Origin: Mesorhizobium loti
GTDB lineage: Bacteria; Pseudomonadota; Alphaproteobacteria; Rhizobiales; Rhizobiaceae
Length of the DNA: 64,000 bases
Assembly (NCBI RefSeq): GCF_002858745.1
Contig: NZ_PJRO01000005.1
Coordinates: 254,865 to 318,864, forward strand
Direction: 5' to 3'
Shown: in pieces, positions 15,500 through 24,127 of the stretch
Position numbering within the stretch: position 1 is the first letter of the stretch
Layout: the number at the start of each line of letters is the position of its first letter
Translations under genes and position numbers: made by a program
Notes under the pieces: generated by a model
Databases searched by the model: none
Told to the model about the DNA's origin: nothing
Seen by the model: only the letters and a program-made list of their open reading frames with translations

Positions 15500-17185
15500 T
15501 CACGCGAACAGCCAGTCCCCAGCCGACAGGGCCCGGACACCTCCCAAAGTCAGCACGTCTCCGGAGTCAAAGGTAAGCGTCAGACTGTCGTTCTGGGTGC
15601 TCAAGCCAATGTCGCCGTTGTCGATCAAAGCCTCCAGTTCGGCAAAATCGTCGATGTGATTGCCGCCGATGCTGACATCGAGTTGTACCCGGTCGAAGCT
15701 GGAATCGTTCACATGGCGCTTCTGGTCGAAGTCGAAGACCCAGTCGCGACCATCTCCTTCATCGAAAACGACCAGATCGGATCCCTTGCCGGTCCAGATC
15801 CGGTCATTGCCTGCACCGCCAAGCGCGATATCGTCGCCCTTGCCGGCAAATATCCTGTCGTTGCCATCACCGCCGTCGAGCCTGTCATCGCCCTTCAGGC
15901 CGAAGAGCAAGTCGTTGCCGCCGTGCCCGCGTAAGACATCGTTGCGGTGGGTCCCCTTTAAGATGTCGTTGCCGTCATCTCCGTCCTTGACCACACCATC
16001 AACTGGCGGGGCGACCTCGATCTGGACTACGAAGATATCGTGGACACCGTTGGTATCGCCGGGCACCAGGTTCGTGGCGTTGCTGCTGTAGGCTAGGAAA
16101 CTGCCATCCGCGGAGATTGATGGACCCCCGCTGAGGTTGTTCGCTTCGGAGACAGTCGTGATGGTGTTGGTCAGCCGGTCGAACAGGAAGACATCGGTGG
16201 TGTCGTTAGGTCGGTCGGTGAATACGTTGTCGTAAGTTACGAAGCGGCCATCCGCCGAGATTGAGCTATGGAAGCCAGTGCCCTCCGAAGCAGCCGTGGT
16301 GATGTTGGTCAGCCGGTCGAACACAAAAACGCCCTGGAGGCTTCTCGAGTAGCTTACGAATTGGCCATTCGCAGAGATATCGGGTTGGAAGCCGCCCTCG
16401 TCGCTCCCGTCGATGGCCATCGAGACACGCGTGGTGGTGCCGGTCTGTCGGTCGAGCACAAAGACATCGCCGGTGCCGTTGATATCACCGGAGACAAGGT
16501 TGGAGGCATGGCTGCTGTAGGTTACAAAGCGGCCATCCGCCGAGATTGAGGGGTCGTCGCTGGGGGCGTTCGCTTCAGAGCCGTCACTGGCCACCGAGAG
16601 GCGCGTGGTGGTGTTGGTCTGCCGGTCGAACACGAAGACGTCGGTGGTGCCGTTGGTGTCGCCGGAAACCAGGCTGGAGGCGTTGCTGTCGTAAGTGATG
16701 AAGCGGCCATCTGCGGAGATCGAGGGATTGAAGCATTGGTAGAACATTTCTGTGGCGTCGCTGGGTACCGAGATGCGTGTGGTGGTCTCGGTCTGTCGGT
16801 CGAACACGAAGATGTCGTAGCCACTGGTGTCGCCGGGAACCAGGCTGGAGGCGCCGCTACTGTAGGTGACGAAGCGTCCATCCGCCGAGATTGACGGCTC
16901 GGCGCTGTGGTCGTTCGCCTCGGTGCCGTCGCTGGCCACGGACACGCGCTCGGTCGTATTGGTATATCGGTCAAACACGAAGATATCGCTGACGCCGTTG
17001 GTGTCGCCGGGGACCAGGTTTGTGGCATTGCTACCATAGGCCACATAGCGCCCATCCGCCGAGATAGAGGGGCTGCCGCTGCTGTCGTTCGCTTCAGTGC
17101 CGTCGCTGGTCACCGAGATACGCTCGGCCTGAAAGGTCTGCAAGACAGAAGGGCTTTCCTCGGTGATGGTGGTCTGGTTGCCCAT
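15500..17185 (-). CDS. secreted seven-repeat beta-propeller protein with C-terminal RTX calcium-binding repeats
   Basis: The start ATG at 17185 sits behind a strong AGGAGG; 561 residues. Residues of about 20-400 are seven tandem units of 45-60 residues, each with the pattern R-S-V-x-D-G then PSISADGRFVTYxSxAS, then a DxFVFDRxTNTT strand, as in TolB/PD40-type propellers; seven units suit a closed seven-bladed propeller. Then come glycine/aspartate RTX nonapeptides (GGNDLLFGLKGDD, GGDGNDRIFAGKGDD, GGAGNDRIWTGKGSD) and a tail ending LSAGDWLFA. RTX proteins lack a signal peptide and leave the cell through type I secretion using the C-terminal tail. No type I secretion genes are adjacent. Confidence 0.85.
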   Translation of the reverse strand: MGNQTTITEESPSVLQTFQAERISVTSDGTEANDSSGSPSISADGRYVAYGSNATNLVPGDTNGVSDIFVFDRYTNTTERVSVASDGTEANDHSAEPSISADGRFVTYSSGASSLVPGDTSGYDIFVFDRQTETTTRISVPSDATEMFYQCFNPSISADGRFITYDSNASSLVSGDTNGTTDVFVFDRQTNTTTRLSVASDGSEANAPSDDPSISADGRFVTYSSHASNLVSGDINGTGDVFVLDRQTGTTTRVSMAIDGSDEGGFQPDISANGQFVSYSRSLQGVFVFDRLTNITTAASEGTGFHSSISADGRFVTYDNVFTDRPNDTTDVFLFDRLTNTITTVSEANNLSGGPSISADGSFLAYSSNATNLVPGDTNGVHDIFVVQIEVAPPVDGVVKDGDDGNDILKGTHRNDVLRGHGGNDLLFGLKGDDRLDGGDGNDRIFAGKGDDIALGGAGNDRIWTGKGSDLVVFDEGDGRDWVFDFDQKRHVNDSSFDRVQLDVSIGGNHIDDFAELEALIDNGDIGLSTQNDSLTLTFDSGDVLTLGGVRALSAGDWLFA

Positions 17186-17592
17186 CGTGCCTCCTTCTCG
17201 CCGTAGCGAAGCGACCTCTGGCCCGGCAGCTCCGGTTGAGATCTGTGGGTGAAATTGCGGGCCGGCCAACTGAGTTCGTCAGTGCCAAGCGAAGGCCTTA
17301 TGGCGTGGACCGCCTAGGAACGGGTCGCTAAGATGCGCAGCTCGATACGCGTGCTGCCCGTGAATTACCCAACGGCAGAGTAGCATGTCAGCCGACGAGC
17401 AGAAAGGCTTGGAACGGCTAGAGGCATTCACTGAATGTCCGCGTCTGAAAGATTCGCGGATTAAAGCCGTCCGTCCGCCTGAGCGCTATATTGCCCCCTC
17501 GTCGGAGGCGGAATTTCTGCCTTCCGACTTCGCCGTCGTTCGCTGCAGTTTTCTAGAGCCCGATTGCGAGGCAGGCTCGACGCTCTCGCTGC
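17186..17592. other. intergenic stretch, no gene recognised
   Basis: It separates the RTX gene from the small XRE gene. A 92-codon plus-strand frame (17385-17663) overlaps the XRE coding sequence antisense and shows no family features. I see no RNA gene or clear repeat. Confidence 0.4.
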
Positions 17593-17835
17593 TCAGTCAC
17601 GTACTTCTGATAACTTCTCAATGGCTAGCGAAGCATCAAACCCGAGAATCTCGGCGAGCTTAATGAACTCCACGACATCTACACGTCGCTGTCCGCTTTC
17701 TAAACGAGCTACGAACGATTGGTACTGGCCGAGCTTCTTTGCCAATTCAACTTGAGTCAGCTTCGCGGCTTCGCGTTCCCTGATGAGTAGAGCGATCAGA
17801 GCTTTGTGCCGATCCGTGCCGAGTGTATCGACCAC
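17593..17835 (-). CDS. small XRE/Cro-type helix-turn-helix regulator
   Basis: 80 residues, almost entirely an HTH domain: LIREREAAKLTQVELAKKLG, then YQSFVARLESGQRRVDVVEF, then IKLAEILGFD. It starts with GTG at 17835 behind AGGTGA. A 22-bp perfect palindrome lies 7 bp upstream of the start, and two similar dyads follow toward the divergent XRE gene, so it very probably represses its own promoter. The size matches orphan phage- or toxin-antitoxin-type repressors, but no toxin gene is next to it. Confidence 0.85.
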   Translation of the reverse strand: MVDTLGTDRHKALIALLIREREAAKLTQVELAKKLGQYQSFVARLESGQRRVDVVEFIKLAEILGFDASLAIEKLSEVRD

Positions 17836-17841
17836 CTATCA

Positions 17842-17904
17842 CCTCATCTGAATTCAGATGAGGGGTTCCTTTATATCTGATTTTCAGGTATCTTAAATTC
17901 AGAT
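17842..17904. promoter_or_regulatory. array of three ATCTGA-type dyads, probable XRE operators
   Basis: Site 1 is a perfect 22-bp palindrome at 17842-17863 with core ATCTGAATTCAGAT. Site 2 at 17875-17889 reads ATCTGA-TTT-TCAGGT. Site 3 at 17890-17904 reads ATCTTAAATTCAGAT. The sites share the half-site ATCTGA, lie in the divergent control region of two XRE genes, and are locally AT-rich as a promoter would be. Confidence 0.7.
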
Positions 17905-17966
17905 AATCGTGGCGCGGTCTCGCCGCTATTTCGGCATGATGGTGATCAATCGAGGGCAGGGAGTTC

Positions 17967-18437
17967 TTGTTGGAGCAAAGCACGGGCCTGTCGCGACGCG
18001 CTGATCATCGCCCGGTCAACGCAGTGCCGGAAGCGGAGGCCCATCCGGTGGACCGTCATGTCGGCCGGCAGATCGCGACCATTCGGGTTCAATCGGACGT
18101 CTCGCAAGCCCAGCTCGCCCGCGCCGTCGGCATCAGCTTCCAGCAGCTGCAGAAATACGAGAATGCGCGCAATCGCGTCAGCGCGTCGATGCTCTATGAG
18201 ATCGGCAGGTCGTTAGGTGTGCCCGTCGGCCGCTTCTTCCAGGGCCTGGAGGGCAATGGCGAAGCTGTTGCTGCGGCGGCGCCGTTGCCGGTCGACGAAC
18301 GCCTGGAGTTCATTGCCAGCGCAGAGGGGCGGCGGCTGATCGAGGGCCTCACGCAATTGCCGCCGGGTGTGCGCCGGCGTGTGTCGTCACTGATTGCCGC
18401 GCTGGGTGAAGAGATAAACGGTCCTCGCCACGACTAG
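17967..18437 (+). CDS. XRE-family transcriptional regulator
   Basis: 156 residues beginning with TTG at 17967 after AGGGCAGGGAG. Residues of about 28-85 are an HTH domain typical of rhizobial SinR-like regulators (VGRQIATIRVQSDVSQAQLA, GISFQQLQKYENARNRVSAS, LGVPVGRFFQGL). The C-terminal helical segment (RRLIEGLTQLPPGVRRRVSS) may dimerise. It is divergent from the small XRE gene across the operator array, so the two may regulate each other. Base composition is GC-richer than in the small XRE gene. Confidence 0.85.
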   Translation: MLEQSTGLSRRADHRPVNAVPEAEAHPVDRHVGRQIATIRVQSDVSQAQLARAVGISFQQLQKYENARNRVSASMLYEIGRSLGVPVGRFFQGLEGNGEAVAAAAPLPVDERLEFIASAEGRRLIEGLTQLPPGVRRRVSSLIAALGEEINGPRHD

Positions 18438-18577
18438 CGGCGGCTGTCACGGAACATGTGTGGTCGGCACAGCCACTCGCCAGCAGCGCAGTCGCCTTGT
18501 GGAACCGGAATGGCGGATCGGCCGCGGGTTACCGGTTTCGACCCAATGAGCCACGAGGCGAAGACGGGACGCCCGGC

Positions 18578-19507
18578 ATGCCAAAGGACGCGCGCATGGA
18601 ATTGTTGCACGGCGGATTGAAGCTGCGGCAGCTGCAGGTCTTTCGCGAAGTGCTGCGGGCCGGCTCGGCGCGGCGTGCCGCGTCAGTCCTGGGCATCACC
18701 CAGCCGGCGATCAGCCAGCACGTCAAGCAGCTGGAGGCGACGCTCGGCATCACATTGTTCGAACGCTCGACCAACCGCATCCAGCCCTTGCAGCAGGCCT
18801 GGGAGTTGCTGCGCCACGTCGAGCTGGCCGTGAATGCCCTCGAACGGCTGGAGGCTTCGATCTTCGCGATGAAGAGTGACGACCGCCAGCGTATCGCGAT
18901 CGCATCGCCAGCGGTTTTCGGTTTTGTCACCCTGCCCAGGGTGGTCGCCATCATCCGCGCGCAGACCAGATCGCATGTCCGCACCATCTCGGGCACCTAT
19001 GACCAGGTCGGCGAGCACATCCTTGCCGGCCGCGCCGATCTCGGCATCTCGCGGCTGCCCGTCGATCCGTGCCTGTTCGATTGGGCGCCGCTCGGTTCGG
19101 CCCGCAATGTCTGCGTGTTCCATCCCGGCCATCGCTTCTCAAGACAGGAGCGGGTGGAGGCGCATGACCTTGCCGATGAAACCATCGTCGACGTCGATCC
19201 GCGCTTAGCCTCGCATCAGATGAACATGAACGCGCTGCGCTTCGAGGGCATCGAGCCGGACATACTGGTCGAATACGATTCCAGCGGCCATGAGGCAGGC
19301 TTTGTCTCGGCAGGGCTTGGCGTGTCGATCACCAACGACATCCTGGCGCGCGAATATGCTGCCTTCGGCCTGCAGATGCGGCCGGTCGAACCCTCGGCGC
19401 TCTATCATTATGTCGCGATCTGGCAGAAGGGCAGGGTGTTCTCGGATGCCCTGAAGGTGTCGCTCGACGCGATATGCTCGACATTTGCAGCTGGTGCAGT
19501 CGGCTGA
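18578..19507 (+). CDS. LysR-family transcriptional regulator
   Basis: From the ATG at 18578 (an ATG at 18596 is also possible) the product has about 309 residues. The N-terminal winged HTH is clear (LKLRQLQVFREVLRAGSARR, SVLGITQPAISQHVKQLEAT, LGITLFERSTNRIQP), followed by a periplasmic-binding-like effector domain (GRADLGISRLPVD, GLGVSITNDILARE). The effector is unknown. It is a lone gene at the left side of the mobile element with no adjacent divergent target, so its regulon cannot be guessed. The longer frame from 18458 includes unlikely upstream residues. Confidence 0.85.
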   Translation: MPKDARMELLHGGLKLRQLQVFREVLRAGSARRAASVLGITQPAISQHVKQLEATLGITLFERSTNRIQPLQQAWELLRHVELAVNALERLEASIFAMKSDDRQRIAIASPAVFGFVTLPRVVAIIRAQTRSHVRTISGTYDQVGEHILAGRADLGISRLPVDPCLFDWAPLGSARNVCVFHPGHRFSRQERVEAHDLADETIVDVDPRLASHQMNMNALRFEGIEPDILVEYDSSGHEAGFVSAGLGVSITNDILAREYAAFGLQMRPVEPSALYHYVAIWQKGRVFSDALKVSLDAICSTFAAGAVG

Positions 19508-19621
19508 ATGGTGCGCTGGAATGGCTTTCGGATCTGCACGCTGCTGGTTCATCGGGTGCGCCGATCAAGCGATGCCTGATGCCGAGACAAGATCGATCTC
19601 AAGAGGTTTCCCGCATTGACG

Positions 19622-20041
19622 TCAATGCTCCTTGAGGACTTCCATCTCAACACCCAGCTTCCGATACCGATTGACCTCTTGCTTGGCGAGCATCTCCGAA
19701 GTGGTGTCCAGGATTTGCTTCCGGCTGCCATTCTCCTGCAAAGCATACAAGAACCAACGCCAATGGGCGGCATTCGGCTTTTGCCGGCTATCGGCGACAT
19801 TGCCCCAGTCCCTCAGCCGCTCGACCACGATCTTCCTTGGAAGCGGCTCCTTTAGAGCCTGAGGCGCGGTGTGCGTGACCGTTGCCGAGAAAGCCTGCTT
19901 CGGCGCGTGGAGTTTTGCGCGCATCCGCTGCTCGAGATCCGCAAGCTCATCTTCGTCACTCATAGTTTCTCGCAATGCCTTCTTCGTTTCCTGGCTGTAC
20001 GGAGCTTCTCCGGCCTCTGGGGGATACATAAGTAAAATCAT
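19622..20041 (-). CDS. hypothetical protein of the mobile element
   Basis: 139 residues from the ATG at 20041; a TTG at 20080 that overlaps the AlpA stop would give 152. The protein is charged and helical, with a block DELADLEQRMRAKLHAP, then LPRKIVVERLRDWGN, HWRWFLYALQENGSRK and a Lys/Glu-rich end. There is no signal peptide or membrane segment, and I do not recognise a domain. Its place after an AlpA-like gene and the relaxase suggests a module of integrative elements, possibly with a maintenance or replication role. Confidence 0.6.
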   Translation of the reverse strand: MILLMYPPEAGEAPYSQETKKALRETMSDEDELADLEQRMRAKLHAPKQAFSATVTHTAPQALKEPLPRKIVVERLRDWGNVADSRQKPNAAHWRWFLYALQENGSRKQILDTTSEMLAKQEVNRYRKLGVEMEVLKEH

Positions 20042-20076
20042 TCGGAGCGTGTGTGGCCAGTCTGAGCGACCAGCCC

Positions 20077-20292
20077 TCAACAGGATTCAGTAGCCTCGCT
20101 CTTTGGCCGCCATCGAACGGGATCGGCAACCCAAAGGTTGACTTCGGACTCATGCCAGCCGGCGCCATTGACGCTGATCCTGATCTGAGCAGGGAAGGAG
20201 CCTTCGGCGATCTTGCGATAAAGGGTGGAGCGGGTAAGACCTGTTCGTGACAGAACGGATTTGAGGCGGATGATACGATCTGGTTCTCGCAT
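20077..20292 (-). CDS. AlpA-like MerR-type excisionase/regulator
   Basis: 71 residues from the ATG at 20292. The body is the short HTH of the AlpA family: RIIRLKSVLSRTGLTRSTLY, then RKIAEGSFPAQIRIS, then GWHESEVNLWV. Proteins of this family act as excisionase or activator for P4-type integrases. It lies after traA and before the small hypothetical gene on the same strand. A longer frame from 20424 lacks conserved sequence upstream of this ATG. It probably helps control excision by the integrase at 33543. Confidence 0.85.
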   Translation of the reverse strand: MREPDRIIRLKSVLSRTGLTRSTLYRKIAEGSFPAQIRISVNGAGWHESEVNLWVADPVRWRPKSEATESC

Positions 20293-20420
20293 GGTCGTTC
20301 TGCCTCCTGCTGGGTGTCTCTGGCCGCTTTCAGGATCAGATGCGCAAGGCATTGGAGTTCTGCAAGGCGCCCCGTTCCACCGTGCGGCCATAGCGAAGCG
20401 CCGGCTGCAAATCGGACGGT

Positions 20421-23408
20421 TCAAAGCCCGATGCCACGGCCCCTGCCAAGATCGATGCCGTGTGTGAAGGCGAGTTCGGCGCCGAGACGTCGGCCGCTTT
20501 CCATCCCGATGCCGAGCGCCTTCTTGTGATTGGCGAGGATGGATTCAAGTTGCGGATCGCGTTCGAGGCTTTTAGCCATGTCGCCCATCTGTGAGCGGGT
20601 AGCTCGGTAGTCGGCCATATCGCCGGCCAGGTATTGACGCTGACTGGTCTGGTTGAGCTTCTGCCAGCGCTCGATAAAGCGCTCGGCTCTGACGGTCAGA
20701 TCGAGGCTCGCATCGTTCTCCCGTCCCGTGCGGATTTCCGTTTCGAGTTGCAGCGCACGAATGGCGCGATTGACCTTGCCTGTGGCCGCCTCGTGGGCGA
20801 GTTCGGGATGTTTGGCGTAAGCCGCCTCGGCATCGCGCCAGCCATGCGGGCGCACCTTGTCGAAGGCTTGGCGTGCCTTGTCGAGTTCGCGCATGCGGTC
20901 GGGACTGATCTTGTCGTTCGTTTCTCCTGCGATAGCGTCGACTGCACGGGCATGACGGGTGAGGGCATCGGTGCGGGCTTTACGCATCACCGCTTCCGGA
21001 TCTTGCGCCGGGTTTATGTCCGGCTTCGCAATGCCACGCCGCGTCGTTTCGCCGGCGCTTTCTCTTTCCGGCCCGCGCCCGCTGTCTTGGCTCGGCGAGA
21101 GCAAACCACCGATGCGTTCGCGCAGCCTTTCCGGCAGGATGCGTTTTATGATGTCGGCGACCCGTTCGGTAAAGGTGATGCCGCGCCGCTCGGCGTAGCG
21201 TCGGGTCGGATCCACCGTCTCGTAATCCGATGCCATATCCTTGGCGCGGTCGCGCGACAGCGTGCGGGCGAGCCTGTCAGGGTTGGCAAAGTCAACGCTG
21301 CCGTAATACAGGTCTACGCCATCACGATGGCGCGACAGGGCGACATAGGTGCCATGCGCATCCATGCCCGGTGTGGCCAGTACATGCGTGCGGTCAACGG
21401 TCATGCCCTGAGCCTTGTGGATGGTCGCCGCATAGCCATGGTCGATGCGATCATAATCCTTGAAGTCGAAGGCAATGGAGCGGCCATCGTCGGTGCGCAC
21501 AGACATAGCCCGAGCATTGACCTGTTCGATGGTGCCAAGCGTGCCGTTCTTCACGCCAAGCCCGCGCTCGTTTTGCAGGAACATAATGCGATCGCCGCTG
21601 GCAAAGCGGCGCTTGCCACGATCAACAGTAACGCTGACCTCGCCGCCTAAATCGCCTGCCGCGCGCATGCGCTCGCGTGCAGCTTCGTTGAGTAAACGAA
21701 CCTCATCATTGGTGTGGGTGAGGATGATACGGCTTCGGCCTGGTTGCGCCTGCCGCTCACGATCCCAGCGTTCGATCAGATCCTCTCGTGCGTGCTCGCG
21801 ACTTGTCGCCTCGTGAACCATGCCGTGGGACCGATATGCTTCAAGTGCACTGCCAATCCTGGCTGTTGCCAGATCGCGTGTGGCCTCGCGTTGCCAGTCG
21901 TCACGCTGCCGGCGCACATCGCCGATCTCTGCGCCGCCATGACGCTCGTGCAGTGACCGCAACGCGGCTCCCGCCTCTATGGCCTGCAACTGTTGCGGAT
22001 CACCGACCAGCACGATCTTTGCGCCGACGTCAGCTGCATGGGAAAGCACGCGCTCCAACTGGCGCGTGCCGACCATGCCTGCCTCATCGATGATCAGCAC
22101 ATCATCTACCGACAGCAGATCGCGGCCCTGCTGCCAGCCATGCTCCAGGCTGGCGATGGTGCGTGAAGCTATTCCCGATCCACCCTCGAGATTTTCGGCG
22201 GCGATGCCGGAAAGAGCGGTACCGCGGACACGATAGCCGGCGGCCTCCCATGCCTCGCGGGCTACGCCGAGCATGGCGCTCTTTCCCGTTCCGGCATGGC
22301 CGATGACGAGCGCCAGATCTTGCCCATCGGTGATGTGAGACAGCGCGTCCTGCTGCTCGCCGGAAAGTCTTAGACTGTTCGCCTCGGCCCGAGCCAAGGC
22401 TATGTCTCGATCGCGAGGACTAACCGCATGGCGCTCGCGCTCAGCCATGCGTTCGGCTGCTGCGTACAAACGCTGCTCAGCCGCGATCATGTCGCGTGTG
22501 GTGAAGCGCTCCATGCCGCGGCCGTCGCTGCCGAGTTTGACCAGGTCGGGCGAGCTCGCAACAGCACTCATCACCGCTTCGAACTGCTCCAGCCCATCAC
22601 TGTGGCGGTGTGCGAACAGCGCCATGTCGCGCCGCGTGAACGTCGATTGCTGTTGTGTGATGGCATCCAGAGCCAATGCAGGGTCAGCAAGGATGCGCGC
22701 ACCATTGTTGCGCGCGATCTCGCGATGCAGTTCGGCGCGGTCGGCAACGTCGACAGCTTCAATCTCAATACGCTGTGCAGATGCGCCGATCTGGCTCTGT
22801 GGTTCCAGCTTGATGCCTTGTGCTTCCAGGCTGCGATGGTCGATGCGGGTGTCGATATCGAGATCAGCCAGGCGCTCATTGGCAAGCTCGGCCCAACGTT
22901 CGCGCCAACGCTCGATCATCTGCGTGCTGTTCCAGTCCCGCACCTTCGGCCCAAAACCGTTCTCGTCGACCGAACGCATGGTGAGCATGACATGGGCGTG
23001 GGGTTTTGGCATACCATCCTCGCCAATATCCCAATGCACGTTGAGATCGGCGATCATGCCGGCATCGACAAACTGCGCCTGCACGAAGTCGCGGGCCAGT
23101 TCGATACCCTGGGCCTGGCTTAACTCGCGGGGAAGGGCGAACTCCACCTCGCGGGCAAGCTGCGCGTCCTTGCGTTTTTCGAAGGCCTCGACCTCGTTCC
23201 AGAGCCGTTCGCGATCGCGCCAATGATCCGGCGCACCGTCGGGCAACAACACCTGCGAATGGACGACGCCGCGTTTGCCCGTGAAGTCATGGCTGCGCTC
23301 GATCCGCTCGTCACGCAGCCGCGAGGCCGAGCGGTAGGCTGCAGACGCTACTGCACTTGAGCCGCTCTTCCGGCTAATGACCTTGACGTGAAGATGATAG
23401 ATCGCCAT
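20421..23408 (-). CDS. traA: Ti-type conjugative relaxase/helicase TraA
   Basis: 995 residues, close to the usual 1000-1100. The N-terminus is a MobA/MobL-type relaxase: MAIYHLHVKVISRKSG, then SAVASAAYRSASRLRD with the candidate nicking Tyr. The metal-binding His block is NVHWDIGEDGMPKPHAHVML. A RecD-like helicase follows with Walker A ALVIGHAGTGKSAML and Walker B DVLIIDEAGMVG, and late helicase motifs including GYAATIHKAQGMTVDR. It nicks at oriT and unwinds the transferred strand. The oriT lies 30-60 bp upstream of its start, with traC and traD divergent beyond it, as on Ti and rhizobial plasmids. All expected motifs are present, so it looks intact. Confidence 0.95.
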   Translation of the reverse strand: MAIYHLHVKVISRKSGSSAVASAAYRSASRLRDERIERSHDFTGKRGVVHSQVLLPDGAPDHWRDRERLWNEVEAFEKRKDAQLAREVEFALPRELSQAQGIELARDFVQAQFVDAGMIADLNVHWDIGEDGMPKPHAHVMLTMRSVDENGFGPKVRDWNSTQMIERWRERWAELANERLADLDIDTRIDHRSLEAQGIKLEPQSQIGASAQRIEIEAVDVADRAELHREIARNNGARILADPALALDAITQQQSTFTRRDMALFAHRHSDGLEQFEAVMSAVASSPDLVKLGSDGRGMERFTTRDMIAAEQRLYAAAERMAERERHAVSPRDRDIALARAEANSLRLSGEQQDALSHITDGQDLALVIGHAGTGKSAMLGVAREAWEAAGYRVRGTALSGIAAENLEGGSGIASRTIASLEHGWQQGRDLLSVDDVLIIDEAGMVGTRQLERVLSHAADVGAKIVLVGDPQQLQAIEAGAALRSLHERHGGAEIGDVRRQRDDWQREATRDLATARIGSALEAYRSHGMVHEATSREHAREDLIERWDRERQAQPGRSRIILTHTNDEVRLLNEAARERMRAAGDLGGEVSVTVDRGKRRFASGDRIMFLQNERGLGVKNGTLGTIEQVNARAMSVRTDDGRSIAFDFKDYDRIDHGYAATIHKAQGMTVDRTHVLATPGMDAHGTYVALSRHRDGVDLYYGSVDFANPDRLARTLSRDRAKDMASDYETVDPTRRYAERRGITFTERVADIIKRILPERLRERIGGLLSPSQDSGRGPERESAGETTRRGIAKPDINPAQDPEAVMRKARTDALTRHARAVDAIAGETNDKISPDRMRELDKARQAFDKVRPHGWRDAEAAYAKHPELAHEAATGKVNRAIRALQLETEIRTGRENDASLDLTVRAERFIERWQKLNQTSQRQYLAGDMADYRATRSQMGDMAKSLERDPQLESILANHKKALGIGMESGRRLGAELAFTHGIDLGRGRGIGL

Positions 23409-23438
23409 CGCGTCCTGATCATCACCACGATCAAGCGC

Positions 23439-23468
23439 ACGTCGGAACGACGTATAAGCGCGCCCTCC
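23439..23468. other. origin of transfer (oriT), Ti/IncQ type
   Basis: An inverted repeat ACGTCG-GAA-CGACGT (23439-23453) is followed directly by ATAAGCGCGCCCTCC (23454-23468). Recalled from memory, the Ti plasmid oriT core reads CGACGTATAATTGCGCCCT and the RSF1010 nic region ends TGCGCCCTCC; both match closely. The location between divergent traA and traC is the canonical one. The nick should fall within GCGC/GCCC. Confidence 0.8.
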
Positions 23469-23589
23469 CTCGAAAAAATCTCGGGATGGACTGGGGCGTC
23501 CCAGACCAGCTCAGTGACATGGAAGCCTTCCGCAACGCGCAGGATTATCATCCCTTCATCGACAACTCTCCCGCATGAAGGACACACCA

Positions 23590-23916
23590 ATGCGTAAGCC
23601 ACGTGACTATGACAGCGAGTTGAAGGCGCTGGAGGACAAGGCGAAAGAACTCAAAATCCGCAAGGTGCAGCAACTGGGCGAACTGGTGATCGCCACCGGT
23701 GCAGACAGCTTCAGCGCCGATGAACTCGCCGGTGCGCTGCTGGTGCTGGCCGAGACAAAAGATGCAGCCAAACGGGATGCATGGACCAAGCGTGGCGCTG
23801 CCTTCTTTCGCGGCAGATCACGGCGATCTGGGACAACATCTGACCGCGACGCTGGGGGCGCTCAAGCGCTACCGGGCAGCGCGCAACCGCCGTCTGGCGG
23901 CACTGGCGCGGCATGA
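23590..23916 (+). CDS. traC: conjugal transfer protein TraC
   Basis: From the ATG at 23590, 108 residues. The first 80 match rhizobial TraC: a charged coiled-coil (RKPRDYDSELKALEDKAKEL), then KIRKVQQLGELVIATGAD, SADELAGALLVLAETKD and KRGAAFFRGRS. The tail is rich in Gly, Ser and Ala and looks disordered. TraC is an accessory protein that binds the oriT region and helps the relaxosome. The frame overlaps an alternative frame that also reads protein-like (GALKRYRAARNRRLAALARH) and runs into traD, so the real end of traC is a little uncertain. Confidence 0.75.
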   Translation: MRKPRDYDSELKALEDKAKELKIRKVQQLGELVIATGADSFSADELAGALLVLAETKDAAKRDAWTKRGAAFFRGRSRRSGTTSDRDAGGAQALPGSAQPPSGGTGAA

Positions 23917-23917
23917 C

Positions 23918-24127
23918 ATGCGGACGTGGCAGGTCGAGCGCCGCAAGCGCACGCGACGCCTCATCGAGCTTGGAGGACTTGTCGTGAAAGCAGGCATCGT
24001 GGAACTGACCGGGGACGATCGCGCTATGATCTACGGTGCGCTGCTCTGGATCGCAAAGAAGCTCAATAGCGAAGAGGGTGAACGGGCGCGGAAATTATGG
24101 GGGGATAACGCGAAAGAGCGCCTTTAA
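23918..24127 (+). CDS. traD: conjugal transfer protein TraD
   Basis: 69 residues from the ATG at 23918, immediately after the traC stop. The sequence (MRTWQVERRKRTRRLIELGG, LVVKAGIVELTGDDRAMIYG, ALLWIAKKLNSEEG) is characteristic of the small TraD of Ti-type systems, a relaxosome accessory protein and not the VirD4-type coupling ATPase of F plasmids. In complete systems traG follows; here the next gene is a defence NTPase, so the transfer operon is cut short. Confidence 0.85.
   Translation: MRTWQVERRKRTRRLIELGGLVVKAGIVELTGDDRAMIYGALLWIAKKLNSEEGERARKLWGDNAKERL

Noticed and set aside
17385..17663. 92-codon frame before the small XRE gene
   Set aside because: It overlaps the XRE gene antisense and has no recognisable features or ribosome-binding site.
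19508..20000. Left att copy of the tRNA-Phe 3' end
   Set aside because: Searched by eye here and elsewhere to the left of the integrase; no copy of GGTTCGATTCCGCC was found, so no att site is reported.
23348..23602. 84-codon minus-strand frame upstream of traA with a CPSC pair
   Set aside because: It overlaps the oriT and the traC start and has no homologous features; the oriT signature explains the sequence better.
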